Assembly (NCBI RefSeq): GCF_024166365.1
Contig: NC_064835.1
Location: 63,034,607 to 63,098,606 of the forward strand
Direction of reading: 5' to 3'
DNA: 64,000 nucleotides
Source of the DNA: Elephas maximus indicus
Lineage: Eukaryota > Chordata > Mammalia > Proboscidea > Elephantidae
This document shows, in pieces, positions 33,786 to 45,325 of the stretch. Under the pieces are notes generated by a model, which did not search any database, had not been told where the DNA came from, and saw only the letters and a program-made list of their open reading frames with translations. Numbering within the stretch: the stretch's first letter is position 1; the number at the start of each line of letters is the position of its first letter. The position numbers and the translations under genes are program-made.

Positions 33786-34172
33786 GATCCACACGGTAGG
33801 TTAGACACATGTACTTACCTTTTGGAGATTGAGCACGCCTTTTCGCTGATTCTGGAGGCGTAGGTAGACCCTCTGCTGCTGGGTCTCTCCTGATGTGGAA
33901 AACGTGTCTGAGCACCACTGCTTCTCTCTCCGCTGGCGCCAGCCGATCCTGGCCTGCAGGGTGCAGGTTCATGCTGGGTCAGGTCTGGCAACTCCTCACC
34001 ACTTCTGAACCATCTCTCCCTCTCCCTGCCTCTCAGTCCAATTCCTCAGCTTTGCCTTTAGTGTTCAAGGCCCTAGATTGTCATATATAATTGATTCACT
34101 TGTTTTTAGGGTCTTTGTTGTCAGAGGGACCACAGGAAGTAACTGATTTCCCCACCATCTTGGCCTCACCTC

Positions 34173-34990
34173 TTCAAAACACTCTCGATTACACCATACA
34201 GTTGGTGACTTAGTTATTTTTAACTTAGTGTATTATCGTATTCTGTCTTTGTGACATTTCCTATTTGATGTAGAGCAAGATAGTGTATTGAGTTTTTATT
34301 TTGTCTTTCATTGCCCTGATTTTCTTGTCTGATTCCAAGGATGTAATGTGGCATTGGGTACCAGTGCTTTGAGCCTGTTTGCATGAAGTCAGAAAAAGAA
34401 AGCAGACAGAGGGAAGTCTAAATTCCTTGATGGGTTGTTACTAGTTTGGAGGAGAGGACGAGTGATAGATAGTGTCTGAAGGAATAAGACTGAAGTGTAG
34501 AGGGTGGATAGGAGGGAAGAATTCCCTATCACTTGGTGAGGGGGCTAGGGGTTCTTAAGCAGGTGGAAACCCTGGGCTCCCCCTTGGGGCAACCTGGGGA
34601 GGTGGTGAGAGAAATGGCTACCCAATGCACTCAAGACACCAGGGTTCCCAACCCTGCAATTCTTCCTAAGGGGGAAGTGTTGCCTGGGAGCTGTGGAGCT
34701 ACTTCACAACACCACTTAGGCTGGGACAATGAGGATCTCAGTTAAGGAGATCCCTGGAAGGTTCTGCTCCAGGAAAGCTTCCTGGGTCTTCACCCAATTC
34801 TAGATTGAGACTGAATTTCCTGCTAGCCTAGCAGGATACAAATTTGGATTTAGATTTAAGTTGATTGAAAGGAATTCAAAAAATGTACCATTTCTTGCAT
34901 ACCCAGTTTGCAAAGCAAAATCTACGCTTGCTTTGTGTGTGGTAGTTGGCTTCCTCAAACAGAGGAGAAGCTCTCTGAATGCACAGTTAT
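34173..34990. other. Intergenic stretch, no gene recognised
   Basis: No repeat or protein recognised; frames do not exceed 70 codons. Confidence 0.4.
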
Positions 34991-35056
34991 CATTCATTTG
35001 ATCAACAAATATTTATTAAGCACCTACTATATGCTAGGCACTGCTCCAGATACAAC

Positions 35057-35460
35057 CTGTTACCATTGGGTCAATTCAGACTGATAGTGACCCTGTAGGA
35101 CCCTATAGGACAGAGTAGAACTGCCCCATAGGGTTTCCAAGGCTGTAGCAGCCCTGGTGGCACAGTGGTTAAAGCAATCAACTGCTGACCGAAAGGTTGG
35201 CGGTTCAAAGCCACAAGCTGCTCAGCAGGAAAAAGACGTGGCAGTCTACTTCTGCAGAGATGTACAGTCTTGGCAACCCTGTGAGGTCATTGTGACTCAC
35301 TCGCTATGAGTCAGAATTAACTCCACGGCAATGGGTTTTTTGGGTTTAATCTTCAAGGAAGCACACTGTCACGTATTTCTCCCATAGAGAGCCTGATGGG
35401 TTTGATCCTCCGACCTTGAGGTTAGCAGCTGAGCTCTTAACCACTGTACCACCGGGGGTC
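35057..35460 (-). mobile_element. AfroSINE split by a second, opposite AfroSINE
   Basis: The outer copy is antisense: 35,057-35,147 and 35,346-35,460. Its phrase GTTTCCAAGGCTGTA continues as AATCTTCAAGGAAGCACACT after the inner element is removed. See the next entry for the inner copy. Confidence 0.85.
35148..35345 (+). mobile_element. AfroSINE nested in another AfroSINE
   Basis: Sense copy GCAGCCCTGGTGGCACAGTG ... CACGGCAATGGGTTTTTTGG, of the longer subtype containing AAAAAGACGTGGCAGTCTAC. It is younger than the antisense copy around it. Confidence 0.85.
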
Positions 35461-36095
35461 CTTCTCTAGATATTAGGTATACACTAAACAAATAAGCTGA
35501 GGCCCTGCCCCCTTGGACTTCCAGCCTGGTGATGGAGACAAAGAACAAACAAACATCTCATTACAAATTGGGATGGTCTTCATCTTAGCATCTTAGCATC
35601 AGAGCAACTAACTCAAGAGCTAAAGCCAGGGTTGTTATAGGGAGAGGAGCTCGATGCAATACTGCAGCCTGCCTCAGCTCTACTGGAGCAGTATCTAGAC
35701 CATACCCAGGGGCCCTGGGTCTGAGGCTGCTACTTGGAATGGCCAGACCTGCCAGGCCTTTTCAAACTGCACTTTTAACAGTTCAAACTCCACGCTCAAG
35801 TTGTCAGTCACATTGTTTGTTACCATCTCTGAGGCAGTAAGTAACCTAAAACCTACTAACTAACTGACCCGTCCTAAAAGTCTCAACATAAATATAAACT
35901 GAAAAAATTGGCTGATGTGGCTGGAGAGGGGTGAACACAGGAAGAGTGATACAAGTAGAGGGTAGGGAGTAGTCAGGGGCAAGGTGCGTGAGGCTGTGGC
36001 AAGAAGTTTGGATTTTATTCTAAGTACACCAAGGAGCCATGTAAAGGTTCTAACAGAGAAATGTTAGTCTAGTTTTCATTTTAAAACATCCCAAA

Positions 36096-36300
36096 TTGTT
36101 GTTGTTAGATATCAAGTCAGTTTTTGACTCAGTGCAACCCCATGTGACAGAGTAGAATGCCCCAAAGGGTTTTCGAGGCTGTCATCTTTATGGGAACAGA
36201 TTGCCAGGCCTTTCTTCTATGGAGTGACTGGGTGGGTTCGAACCACTGACCTTTGGATTAGCAGCTGAGTGCTTTAACTGTTGGGTCACCATGATCCTGA
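36096..36300 (-). mobile_element. AfroSINE with RTE-like tail
   Basis: Antisense copy beginning ATTGTTGTTGTTAGATATCA and ending TTGGGTCACCATGATCCTG. Confidence 0.85.
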
Positions 36301-36480
36301 CATATCCCATAGTGTCAGGTATTTTGGGAGACAACTGTTTGGTCAGCTGTTGGACAGATACTTGTTGATTGACTTAAACTTGGTGGGGTTGGTGGATGGA
36401 GGGAGAGAATCCATTTGTAGAGATGGCTTCTTTATGACTAAGAGACAGTGGCAAGTTAAAAGTCTAAAATTTCAGGGTTG

Positions 36481-37200
36481 AAGCTCTTTTAAATTTTCAA
36501 CCACTTTAAACTGGAGCAGCCCTGTTACAGCCAGATCCTGGAAAAATAATAATTTGTCCTAATTTCCTCTTGCTCAGCTTTTCCCTTTTCCAGTCTGACA
36601 AAATCACTGGGGAACATTTTTTTTTTGAAGCCCCTGTGTTTCTGTATTTAGATTGATGGGTAAGAGGTTCCAGGCAGGTTATGAATAGAGCACAGTACTG
36701 AGTGAATTTTACAATTTTAGGGGACAGCTAAGTTAGGGTAAGGGGCAGGGAGTACAGCTGTTCACATGTGGAAAGAGATCTCTGGGCAAAGGAAAAGACT
36801 CCCAGAAAGATGATCACAGAAGTTGTCTCAAGCAGATGCAAATGAACCAGGCCTGAATTGCCAGTGGAAAATGGGTGATGTCACTGTGATTGTGGACTTG
36901 GGCCTGGAGAGCAGGAGGCTGACATCACCACCCAGGGGACGGAGTGAGCTCAGCCTCCAGGGAGGCAGCAGGCCTCTTTCACAGCCCCCAAGGATGCTGG
37001 AGCAGCAAACATGGCCAAGAGGGCACTGGGGGGCTGAGCTGCTTTCATCAGCTGTTCAATTATTGTTCTTTTCTTTCATGTGCCTCCACCCTGCCCCCAC
37101 CAGCATAGAACCCTATCTTACCACTGTAGAAAGAGACAGAAGGAAGGAGCACTGATGCTCTGCACCCAGGATACTTTAGGCCTTATAGGGAGACATGTTT
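36481..37200. other. Intergenic stretch, no gene recognised
   Basis: Unassigned sequence; the 110-codon plus frame (36,823-37,155) has no recognisable similarity. Confidence 0.4.
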
Positions 37201-37204
37201 CTTC

Positions 37205-37420
37205 CTTTTTTTTTTTTTTAAAAAATGTTTTTTTTGTGGTTGTTAAAAATATGCACAGCAAGACATATGCCAGTTCAGCCATATCTACATCTACAATTCA
37301 GTATCATGGATTACACTCCTCAAGTTGTGCAACCATTCTCACCCTCCTTTTCTAAATTGCTTTTCCTCCATTAACATAAACTCCCTGCCCCCTAAGCTTC
37401 CTATCTAACTTTTTGAGTTT
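37205..37420 (-). mobile_element. L1 3'-UTR fragment, antisense
   Basis: Poly-T start followed by TTGTTAAAAATATGCACAGC, CTCAAGTTGTGCAACCATTC and CTCCCTGCCCCCTAAGCTTC, the antisense 3' end of an afrotherian L1 subfamily, truncated after about 200 bp. Confidence 0.6.
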
Positions 37421-37429
37421 GTCTCTTCC

Positions 37430-37530
37430 TTTTAGAGAGCTATTTGCTGGAACTGGTCCCTGTCCCCAAGGAGCTCATGGTCTAGTGGGAGAGATAGACT
37501 TGCAAATGAATAAAAGGAGCAGAAAGAGTA
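37430..37530 (+). repeat. L2-like remnant
   Basis: CTGGTCCCTGTCCCCAAGGA then GCTCATGGTCTAGTGGGAGA is an L2 3' phrase. Confidence 0.55.
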
Positions 37531-37715
37531 GCTAGGCATGGCTATAACCTCAATCTATCACTTACTTATTAGCCATCTGTCCTTGGGCAACTACACTGGG
37601 ACTCAGTTTTTTCATCAATAAAATGGAAACAACAATTCTTGACTTTTAGCAGGATTATTACACTCTTGGCACCCAGCAGATGCTTAATAAATGGTAGCTG
37701 TTATTATCATCACTA
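37531..37715 (+). repeat. MIR-like ancient SINE
   Basis: Sense MIR order: TCCTTGGGCAACTACACTGG, TTTTTTCATCAATAAAATGG and CACCCAGCAGATGCTTAATA. Confidence 0.75.
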
Positions 37716-38035
37716 TGCAAAGTCACATGGCGTGACAGGGACGATGCAGGGTTATGTATTTAATAGAAGCCATAGTTTTGACAAAGAATAGAGTGATTGA
37801 CTGCCTATGATGGGAAGGGAAGGCTTCTCTTCACAGGGGAAGCTCACACAGCTGCGTCTTAAAGAATGAATTTAGCAAACAAGCAATGAGAAGGAAGGAA
37901 AAGACTATTTCGTACAGAAGGAATAAAATCGTACACACAAAGACAGAAAAAGGATAAGTAGTTCAGTTCAACTCAGCTCAACCTACATGGACTAAATGCT
38001 CTCTATTCCAGTCCCCGTGGTAAGGTGCTGGAGCC
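37716..38035 (+). repeat. Possible L2 continuation
   Basis: GGGAAGGCTTCTCTTCACAG and AAGCTCACACAGCTGCGTCT resemble the L2 phrase about treatment of the 3' end, strongly diverged. Confidence 0.35.
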
Positions 38036-38039
38036 ACAG

Positions 38040-38245
38040 ACATAAACAATAGTATTAATGCTAACACTTTGCATTTATTAACTCAATCTAGTTCCATAAG
38101 ATAGGAACTATTATCCCATTACAGGTGAGGAAACTAAGGCATAGAGAAATTAATAATTTGTTCAATCACACAGCTAGAAACTGGGAAAGTCAGGATTTTA
38201 ATCTATACTGTCTGGCTCCAGAGTCTGTGCTCCTAACTACTGTGC
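38040..38245 (-). repeat. MIR-like ancient SINE
   Basis: Antisense MIR: CATTACAGGTGAGGAAACTA, AATTTGTTCAATCACACAGC and TAATCTATACTGTCTGGCTC. Confidence 0.75.
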
Positions 38246-38286
38246 TGTAACAGACAGAGCTGTCCTGAGGGGAAGATTAAAACAAA

Positions 38287-38475
38287 CAAGCAAACAAAAA
38301 AACCAAACCCACTGCCAAGTTGATTCTGACTCATAGACCCTGTAGGGCAGAGTAGGACTGCCCCATAGGGTTTCCCAGGCTATAAATCTTTACTGAAGTA
38401 AATTGCCACATTTTCCTCCCACAGAGCAGCTGGTGGGTTCAAACTGCTGAGCTTTGCACTACCAGGGACCCTTGA
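38287..38475 (-). mobile_element. AfroSINE
   Basis: Antisense copy with GTAGGGCAGAGTAGGACTGC and a shortened head ending at CTACCAGGGACCC. Confidence 0.85.
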
Positions 38476-38484
38476 GGGGAAGAT

Positions 38485-38655
38485 AAAAAATCAAAACCAA
38501 ACCTGTTGCCCTCGAGTCATTTCCAACTCATAGCAACCCTATAGGACAGAGTAGAACTGCCCCATAAGTTTTCCAAGGAGTGGCTGGTGGATTTGAACTG
38601 CTGACCTTTTGGTTAGCAGCCAAGCTCTTAACCACAATACCACCAGGATTCTGAG
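38485..38655 (-). mobile_element. AfroSINE
   Basis: Antisense, near full length, AAATCAAAACCAAACCTGTT to ATACCACCAGGATTC. Confidence 0.9.
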
Positions 38656-38799
38656 GTAAGATTGTGGTACGTAAAAATCATGTGGTCATTCCTGGGACAG
38701 AGGTATTCACAGGAGACTGAGAAAACCCAGAAGGGAGAATGAGATCAACTAGAAGACTCCCCAGAGGAGAGGGCAACTCTGGAGTTAAGTCTTAGAGAA

Positions 38800-39123
38800 T
38801 GAGTGTGTTGTTCCAAGTGGAATCAATAGCATTAGCAAAACAACATCAAGAATGGAAGTAGAAACAGAGGATCCCTGATGGAGCAGGAGAACGGTGGGAT
38901 GCAGACCCTCAAATTCTAGTAAAAAGACCAGACTTAATGGTCTGACTGAGACTAGAAGGACCCCAGAGGTCATGGTCCCTAGATCTTCTGTTAGCCCAAG
39001 ACTGGAACCATCCCCAAAGCCAACTCTCAGACAGGGGTCAGACTGGAGTATAAGTCAGAAAATGATACTGATAAGGAGTGAGACTGACTTGATTTGTAAA
39101 CTTTCACTTAAATCACATTTTAA
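38800..39123 (+). mobile_element. L1 3'-UTR fragment with internal deletion
   Basis: Matches the tail at 9,042-9,784: GGTGGGATGCAGACCCTCAA, GACTGAGACTAGAAGGACCC and GATTTGTAAACTTTCACTTAA. About 200 bp between TCAGAAAATGATACTG and GTGAGACTGACTTG are missing relative to that copy. Confidence 0.75.
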
Positions 39124-39212
39124 AAAAATGGGAGAAAGAATGAAGGGAAGTGGAATGGTTAGTGGTCCTGGTGAAAGAGGCAAGGATCTGAACTAGGGTA
39201 GGGATAGATGGG

Positions 39213-39425
39213 ATAAACAAACAAAAAGCCCACTGCCACTGAGTCAATTTCTGCTCACAGTGACCCTTTAGGACAGGGTAGAACTGCCCCATAGGGTTTC
39301 CAAGGCTGTAAATCTTTATAGAGCTAGACTGCCACATCTTTTTCCCACGGCCCAACTGGTGGGTTTGAACCACGGACCTTTCAGTTAGCAGCTGAGCACT
39401 TTAATCACTGTGCCACCAAGGCTCC
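39213..39425 (-). mobile_element. AfroSINE
   Basis: Antisense copy, AACAAAAAGCCCACTGCCAC to CTGTGCCACCAAGGCTCC, inserted in L2-like sequence that resumes at 39,426. Confidence 0.9.
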
Positions 39426-39655
39426 TAGGTGGGATAAAGAGGAGTCAATAGATGAGTAAAACTGGCAGGACTTGGTGGTCTATTGGATGTAGGAGATAAG
39501 GGAGAAGGAGAAATCTAGAATTACTCCTGACTTTCTGGTGTGAGTACATAGGTGCCATTCATTGAGATGGGTTTGAGAAGGGAGAGAGTATAAAATCAAT
39601 TTTGAATCCACTGAGTTTGAAGCATGTGGGATATATTGAAGAGTAGATAGTCATT
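39426..39655 (+). repeat. L2-like remnant
   Basis: TGGTGGTCTATTGGATGTAG then GGAGATAAGGGAGAAGGAGA and GGTGCCATTCATTGAGATGG follow the conserved L2 order. Confidence 0.6.
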
Positions 39656-41630
39656 CAACAAGATTGGTTGTGGACTTCATTACCTCACTTTCAGTAATGG
39701 ATAGAATAACTAGAAACAAGGAAATAGATTTGAAGAACACCATAAACCGACTACACCTAATTGACATCTAAAGAACACTTTACACAAGAACAGTAGAATA
39801 GACATTCTTTTCATGTGCACGTGGAACACTATAATAGACTATATCAATACATTTTTAAAGATTGAAATAATGCAAAGTATGTTTTCTGACCATAGTAGAA
39901 TTAAATTAGAAATCAATAACAGGAGGAAATTTGGAAATTCACAAATATATGGAAATTAAGCAGCACACTACTAAATAACCAGTGGGTCAAAGAAGATATC
40001 ACCAGGGAAATTAGAAAATATTTTGACATGAATGGAAACGAAAGCCCAACATGTCAAAACTTAGGAGATGCAGGAAAATTTGTAGCTATAAATGCTGATA
40101 TTAAAAAAGAAGAAAGTTTTCCAATTAATAACCTAAACTTCCATCTTGAGAAACCAGAAAAAGAAGGGCAAACTAAACCTAAAGCAAGCAGAAGGAAGGA
40201 ACTAATGAAGACTAAGGCAGAATAAATGAAATTGAGAATAGAAAAATGATAGATAAAATCAATAAAACCAAAGTTGGTTCTTCAAAAAGATCAGTAAAAT
40301 TAAAAAACCTTTAGCTATACCACCCAAGGAAAAAAAGAGAAGATTCAACTCACTAAAACATGGAATGAAAGAGAGGACATTACTATCAACCTTATAGATA
40401 TAAAAAGGATTACAAAGGAATACTGTGAAAAAATATATGCCAAGAAATTAGATAACCTAGATGAGATGAACAAATTCCTAGAAAGACAAAGCTGAGTGAA
40501 GCAGAAGTAAAAAAATCTGAAAGAGATTGAATTAATAATCAAAAATTTCCCCACAAGGAAAAGCCCAGGCCCTGATGGCTTCACTGGCAAATTCTACCAA
40601 ATGTTTAAAGAAGAATTAGCACCAGTCCTTCACAAACTCTTCCAAAAGATAGAAGACAAGGGAACACTTTCCAACTCATTCTATGAGGCCAGTAATACCC
40701 TCATACCAAAGACCGACAAAAACAGATCACTATCCTTTATGAATACAGATGCAAAAATCTTTAACCAAATACTAGTAAACTGAACCCAGTAGCATATTTA
40801 AAGGATTACACACCATGACCAAGTGGAATTTATCCCAGGAATGCAAGGGTGATTCAGCATACAAAAATTGATCAATGTAATACACCATATTAATAGGATA
40901 AAAGACGAAAAACACACAATCATCTCAATAGGTGCATAAAAAGCATTCGACAAAATCTAATGCCCTTTCAGGATAAAAACACTCAACTAACTAGGGAGAG
41001 AGAGGAACTTCCTCGACCTGATAAAGGGCGTTTGTGAAAAACCCACGGTTAACGTTATACTCAACAGTGAACGACTGAAAGCTTTCACCTTAAGGTCAGG
41101 AATAAGACAAATCTGCTTTTGCCACTTCTATTAAACGTTGTACTGGGAGTTCTAGCCAGGGCAATTAAGCAAGAAAAATAAATAAAAGTCATCCAAATTG
41201 GAAAGGAAGAAGTAAAACTGTCTCTGTTTGCAGATGACATGATCTCATGTATAGAAAACCTACAGGACCCACTAAAAAACTGTTAATACTCAAACAGGCA
41301 GAGCAAGGTTGTGAGATACAAGATCAATATGTAAGAATCAATTGTACTTCTATACACTAGCAATGAACATTCTGAAAATGAAGTTAAGAAAACAATTCAT
41401 TTTACAATAGCATCAAAAAATAAGATACTTAAGAATAAATTTAGTAAAAAGAAGTGCAAGGCTTATACACTGAAAGCTACGAAAAGCTTCTTGAAAAAAT
41501 TAAAGAGCTAAACAAATGAAAAGATATCCATGTTCATGGATCAGAAGACTTATTATTATTAAGATGTCGATACTCCCCAAATTGATCTGCAGAGCTACAA
41601 AATCCCAGGTTTTTTTTGCAGAAATTGTCA
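39656..41630 (+). mobile_element. Older sense L1, ORF2 fragment
   Basis: About 2 kb of ORF2 in several frames. The endonuclease end is at 39,700-40,020. The linker and fingers follow, with a stop codon after KAEVKKSE-like sequence. The RT part includes [16 protein letters not shown] (40,733). Next are IPGMQG (40,835) and SLFADDMI, whose FADD box spans 41,227-41,238. Unlike the L1 at 27,773, the catalytic aspartates are intact, but there are many stops. The element is 5'- and 3'-truncated. Confidence 0.85.
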
Positions 41631-41860
41631 AGCACCAGTGTACATGTTTGCCCTCTCTTCTAATTGTCCTCAGCAGTTCAAGTGTAGGAGGACAGGTTCC
41701 CTGTTGAGAATTTGCATTTCCACCCCAGATATACTGAGTCAGAATCTATGTTTTAACACAATCCCTGAGAGATTCTTATGTATAACTTCCTGGAAATTTG
41801 TTAGAAATGTAAATTCTCAGCAGGAGTTTAAAGCAGAACGAACCAGTTTGAAGCCCTGAG
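41631..41860 (+). repeat. MER5-like hAT fragment
   Basis: GAATTTGCATTTCCACCCCA with ATACTGAGTCAGAATCTATG and TTTTAACACAATCCCTGAG follows MER5A/B; the match includes AAATTTGTTAGAAATGTAAA TTCTC. Confidence 0.55.
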
Positions 41861-42122
41861 GAGAAGGGTGTTTGAGTCACAACTGGAGTTTGTAGGGCAG
41901 TGCAATAGAAGGACCAGGGTCAGGCATTGAGGGCGATGTTAGAAGAACAGAACCATTAATCTTGCCTCAGGACAGCCTCAAGGAAATTATGTTCTCAAAG
42001 GAAAGCCAGAATTCTTCAAAATAGGAGGTGGCAAGGTTGGTCTGTGGAGAGACTAAAGGAGGCTGGCTTAAGGTAAAGGTCAGCAGTGGGGGAGAAATTA
42101 CAGAGCAGTAAGGGAGAGAGGA
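41861..42122. other. Intergenic, no gene
   Basis: Nothing recognised. Confidence 0.4.
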
Positions 42123-42290
42123 AGCCCTGGTGGTGCAGTGGTTAAGAGCACGGCTGCTAACCGAACAAGAGATTGGCAGTTCGAATCCATCAGCGGCTCC
42201 TTAGAAACCTTATGGGCCGGCTCTACTCTGTCCTATAGGGTCGCTGTGAGTCAGAATCCATTGGATGGCAATGGGTTTGGTTTTATTTTG
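42123..42290 (+). mobile_element. AfroSINE
   Basis: Sense copy GAAGCCCTGGTGGTGCAGTG to GGATGGCAATGGGTTTGGTT, full length. Confidence 0.9.
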
Positions 42291-42787
42291 GAAGGGAGAG
42301 AAAGAGGTCAAAGGGTTTGCATTTTGGGTGGTAGTCAATGGTGATTAGGACTGGAAGCAAAGATAAAATTTTCCTGGCTTTGCCTTCTGGATGGAGCTCT
42401 GAATGAAGCTCAGAGGGCAAAGTTCCAGAGGCTGATCTCTGCTCCAATCACTTTTAGAAATTTGTTATGAAAATGTGGAGTTTGAGGTGGTAGCAGGGTA
42501 TTAAACAGCAATTTACAGAAGGCAGGGTCTGAAATTTAGAGGAGTGCATTAGGAGTGCAAGGTAGAGATTTTTGACCCTCCGGGACTAAATGAGATCACT
42601 TAGGAAGAGATTGTGAAGTGGCTAGAAAAGGAGGTTGAAAAGAGAGCCAAGTGGGTAGACAGAGTGAAAAAGTGGTGAATAAGAAGAAGATGGTGAATAA
42701 GAGGAAGATGCAAGCATGGAATAGAACCAGGAGAGTTAAGTACTCCAGGATCTAAAAGAAGAGAAACTTATACAAAGGAAGGAAAGA
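42291..42787. other. Intergenic, no gene
   Basis: Purine-rich sequence, nothing recognised. Confidence 0.4.
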
Positions 42788-43245
42788 TTTATCAGTTAGC
42801 TGTTGTCACAATAAAGCTGTGTAACAAATCACCCCAAAAAGGAGTGGCACACAACAAAAGTATTTATTTCTCACTTAAGCGTTTGTGGTCAGCTGAGGCA
42901 GCTCTGCCTCAGGTTGCATTCTGTGGGTTAGCTAGGTATCCCTGCCACAAATAGCATTCATTCTTCCTGGACCAGTGGGTTGTGCAAGACATGTGTTTCT
43001 CAGGGTGCTGCAGAAAGGCAAGAGAGAAACCTCAACCTTGTAAGCACATTTCAGGCCTCTGCCTACCACTTGTCTGCCAGTTTACCAAAGCAAGTTGCAT
43101 GGCTGCATCCAAAGTCAAGGATCAGGGAAGTACAGTCCACCCGTAGTGGGAGGAATTGCAAAGCCAAATGAAGAGTGAAGAATTGGGAACAAAAAATGCA
43201 GTAAACTCCAGGTAATGAACTAGGCCCACCCCTAACATTTTGTGA
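42788..43245 (-). repeat. MLT1-like MaLR LTR
   Basis: Starts TCAGTTAGCTGTTGTCACAA, with GTAACAAATCACCCCAAAAA and TTTATTTCTCACTTAAGCGT. It ends near GTCCACCCGTAGTGGGAGGA. This is the order of an antisense MLT1-type LTR. Confidence 0.65.
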
Positions 43246-45065
43246 ACACCTTAGTGAAGAGTACTAAAGGAAGCCCACTCTCCTTCTCTTCCTATTCCCT
43301 AGCTCCATTCATCACCTGGGGTCAATGATGTCAAATCATGCATAGAGGTCAGGTAGGATGAACACTGGAAAAATGCCTTTGAATTTGACAATGGGAAGGC
43401 TTAGGATCAACTTTTAAAAGTTGTTTGCCTGCAGTAGTTTAGTTAAGGAATGAATGGAAGGAGCAGAGAACATGATTCCAAGTAGTGAAGGGAAGGAGGA
43501 ACTGGAATAGCTTAGGGAAGCAAGGTTGAGGGGAGGAGGGTTTAGTTGGAAAGAGTTAAGCATGTATTTACCGACCAAGGCAAAGCAAAGAAAGGAAGAC
43601 TGAAGTTAGAAGAGGAAAGGAAAATAATTGTGAGAAAGGTCACAAAGAAATGGGAAGCAACACCTCCCAGAGGAGAAGTTGGCTTTAAAAGATGGTAGGG
43701 ATCTCTATTCCTCTTGTTCATGAAGTAAGGAGGAGTTGGGTGAAAAGATGGTGAAGGGGAAGAATGATGAGCATTTAATAATAGATGGTAGTCCTTTCAG
43801 TGAAGTGGGAGGCAAAGGCATTTGCTAAGAATGAAAGGGATAGGGAGCAGAGCTAGAATCTTAAGTAGAGAGGAAAGGATTGTATATGCATGCTGTGCAC
43901 AAGAAGAGAAATCAAAGGATGAGTGAGCAGCCCTGAGGGTCTAGATGACAGCAGCACAAGTGTGTAGTAGTGCTAGTTGTCGTAGTTACAGTTTCTCCCC
44001 TCTCCCCCATCCCAGCTACAATAGAAGGGGAAACACTGGCAATGTGGGTATCCTGAAAGTTTAAGATGTTAAAGCAAGCTAGAGAATTAGAGAAAAAAAA
44101 AAAAGAAAGCTTAGTGAAATCGGTGGTTCATGGAATCCATCTGGGTAGCAGGTAACATTTATTCTGCCAAACCCTGTTCTAGGTCTCTTGCATTAATTAT
44201 TCCTAATGCTACAACTTTCTAAGGCATATATTATAAAATTCACTTTATATAAGAGTAAATTGCAGCTTAAGGAAAGCATGTAACTTATCCAAATTCATGC
44301 AGCTGGTAAATGGAAGAGCCAGGAATCAAACTCACATATCTCTGAATTGGAAGACTGAATAGAATAAAATCCAGAATAATAGAGAATAGACGCTTATAGA
44401 CTATATAGGAATCAGGGATGAAGATCAGGGTTATAGTAAAGTGTGGGTCGATTGAAATTAGGCAGAGGAAGAGGTAGATGGAAAAGCAATTATAGGTATA
44501 GAACGGAATTTTAGAGTTTGCAGTCTTGAGGGTAGAACAGTGTTTGTGGGATCTTAAGGTAAAAGGTGAGGTCATGAACGTGTGCCTTGAGGATCTGGGC
44601 AGGGACAGTTGGAATCCATGAGATCAGGATGTTGACTGGGTCATCCATGTTGATGTCCAAGTGCCTCAGGATGATGGCAGAGAATGAGGTGGAGAGGAAA
44701 ATGGTGAACCAAGTGGTAAAATCTCCGGGGAATATGTGTGTTAGTAGATGAATGCGGCACAAGTGAGTGGCCTCAACTTCAGAGGAGAGTCGAGGAATCA
44801 GGGCGCTGTAACAATAGTCTAGCAGTGGCAGTGGGGAGCAGTGGGAATTCTGACACTTTACATGTAGTGATGCAGGAGAAGAGAAATCTGGTTCATTTAA
44901 AGTGAGTAAGTGGAAGGAGGTGGTTCTGTGAAGAGGGCTTTAAGGAGTAGTTTGGAAGGGGTCTGAGAAACAATACAAGCCATTATAGTAATGTGGAAGC
45001 AGGTGCAGAGAGACGGAATGATTTACTTAAGCTCACAAGATAGACTAGAGGCAATGGATGGTATG
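43246..45065. other. Intergenic, purine-rich; partly L2 or LTR-like, no gene
   Basis: A/G-rich plus strand. It contains a MIR (44,150-44,345). Its phrases, such as AGGAGTAGTTTGGAAGGGGTC, could be degraded L2, but I cannot fix the family. Frames up to 96 codons are not protein-like. Confidence 0.4.
44150..44345 (-). repeat. MIR-like ancient SINE
   Basis: Antisense MIR: CAAACCCTGTTCTAGGTCTC, TTGCAGCTTAAGGAAAGCATG and ATGCAGCTGGTAAATGGAAG. Confidence 0.6.
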
Positions 45066-45069
45066 GTGG

Positions 45070-45325
45070 GGGCAGTATGGCCCACTGACAAGAAATGGGC
45101 CTTGGAATCAGATGGCCCTGGGTTTCACTAGCGGCTTCATCATTTACTAGCTGTGAGACTTGGGGTATCACCTAACCTCTCAGCTTTCTCATCTGTAAAT
45201 TAGGACATATAATACCTAATGCAAAGGATTGTTCTAAGGATTTAATGAGGTCAATGCATGTGAAGTGCTTGCTTTGTACACTGTGCTTGGCACATAGAAC
45301 GTACTCTGTGAGTTTTAACTACTAA
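45070..45325 (+). repeat. MIR-like ancient SINE, nearly complete
   Basis: Sense MIR in full order: TTGGAATCAGATGGCCCTGG, CTAGCTGTGAGACTTGGGGT, TTTCTCATCTGTAAATTAGG and GTGCTTGGCACATAGAACGT. Confidence 0.8.

Larger units (their letters stand above)
27773..34172 (-). mobile_element. Long L1 with 5' UTR, ORF1 and most of ORF2
   Basis: Minus strand, 5' end near 34,172 (GAGGTGAGGCCAAGATGG, typical of L1 starts). The 5' UTR runs to 31,362, about 1.4 kb after removing the 1.4-kb retrocopy. ORF1 covers 31,361-30,355. ORF2 covers about 30,300-27,780: endonuclease, then reverse transcriptase. It stops just past the RT catalytic box, so the ORF2 C-terminus and 3' UTR are missing. Frames are broken in ORF1 and ORF2. 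Confidence 0.9.
34991..36480 (+). repeat. L2-like remnant, interrupted by AfroSINEs
   Basis: AACAAATATTTATTAAGCAC with CTACTATATGCTAGGCACTG (35,006) is the conserved L2 3' region. It resumes at 35,461 with TTAGGTATACACTAAACAAA and continues past 36,000 with AGAAGTTTGGATTTTATTCT. Confidence 0.6.

Noticed and set aside
33309..33794. Functional ADAMTS18 exon or gene
   Set aside because: Intron-less join of several exons, A-tail, target-site duplication and premature stop show a retrocopy.
33795..33972. Upstream extension of the ADAMTS frame, with a GTAAGT donor-like word near 33,820
   Set aside because: It lies outside the target-site duplication and is L1 5' UTR. The open frame is accidental.
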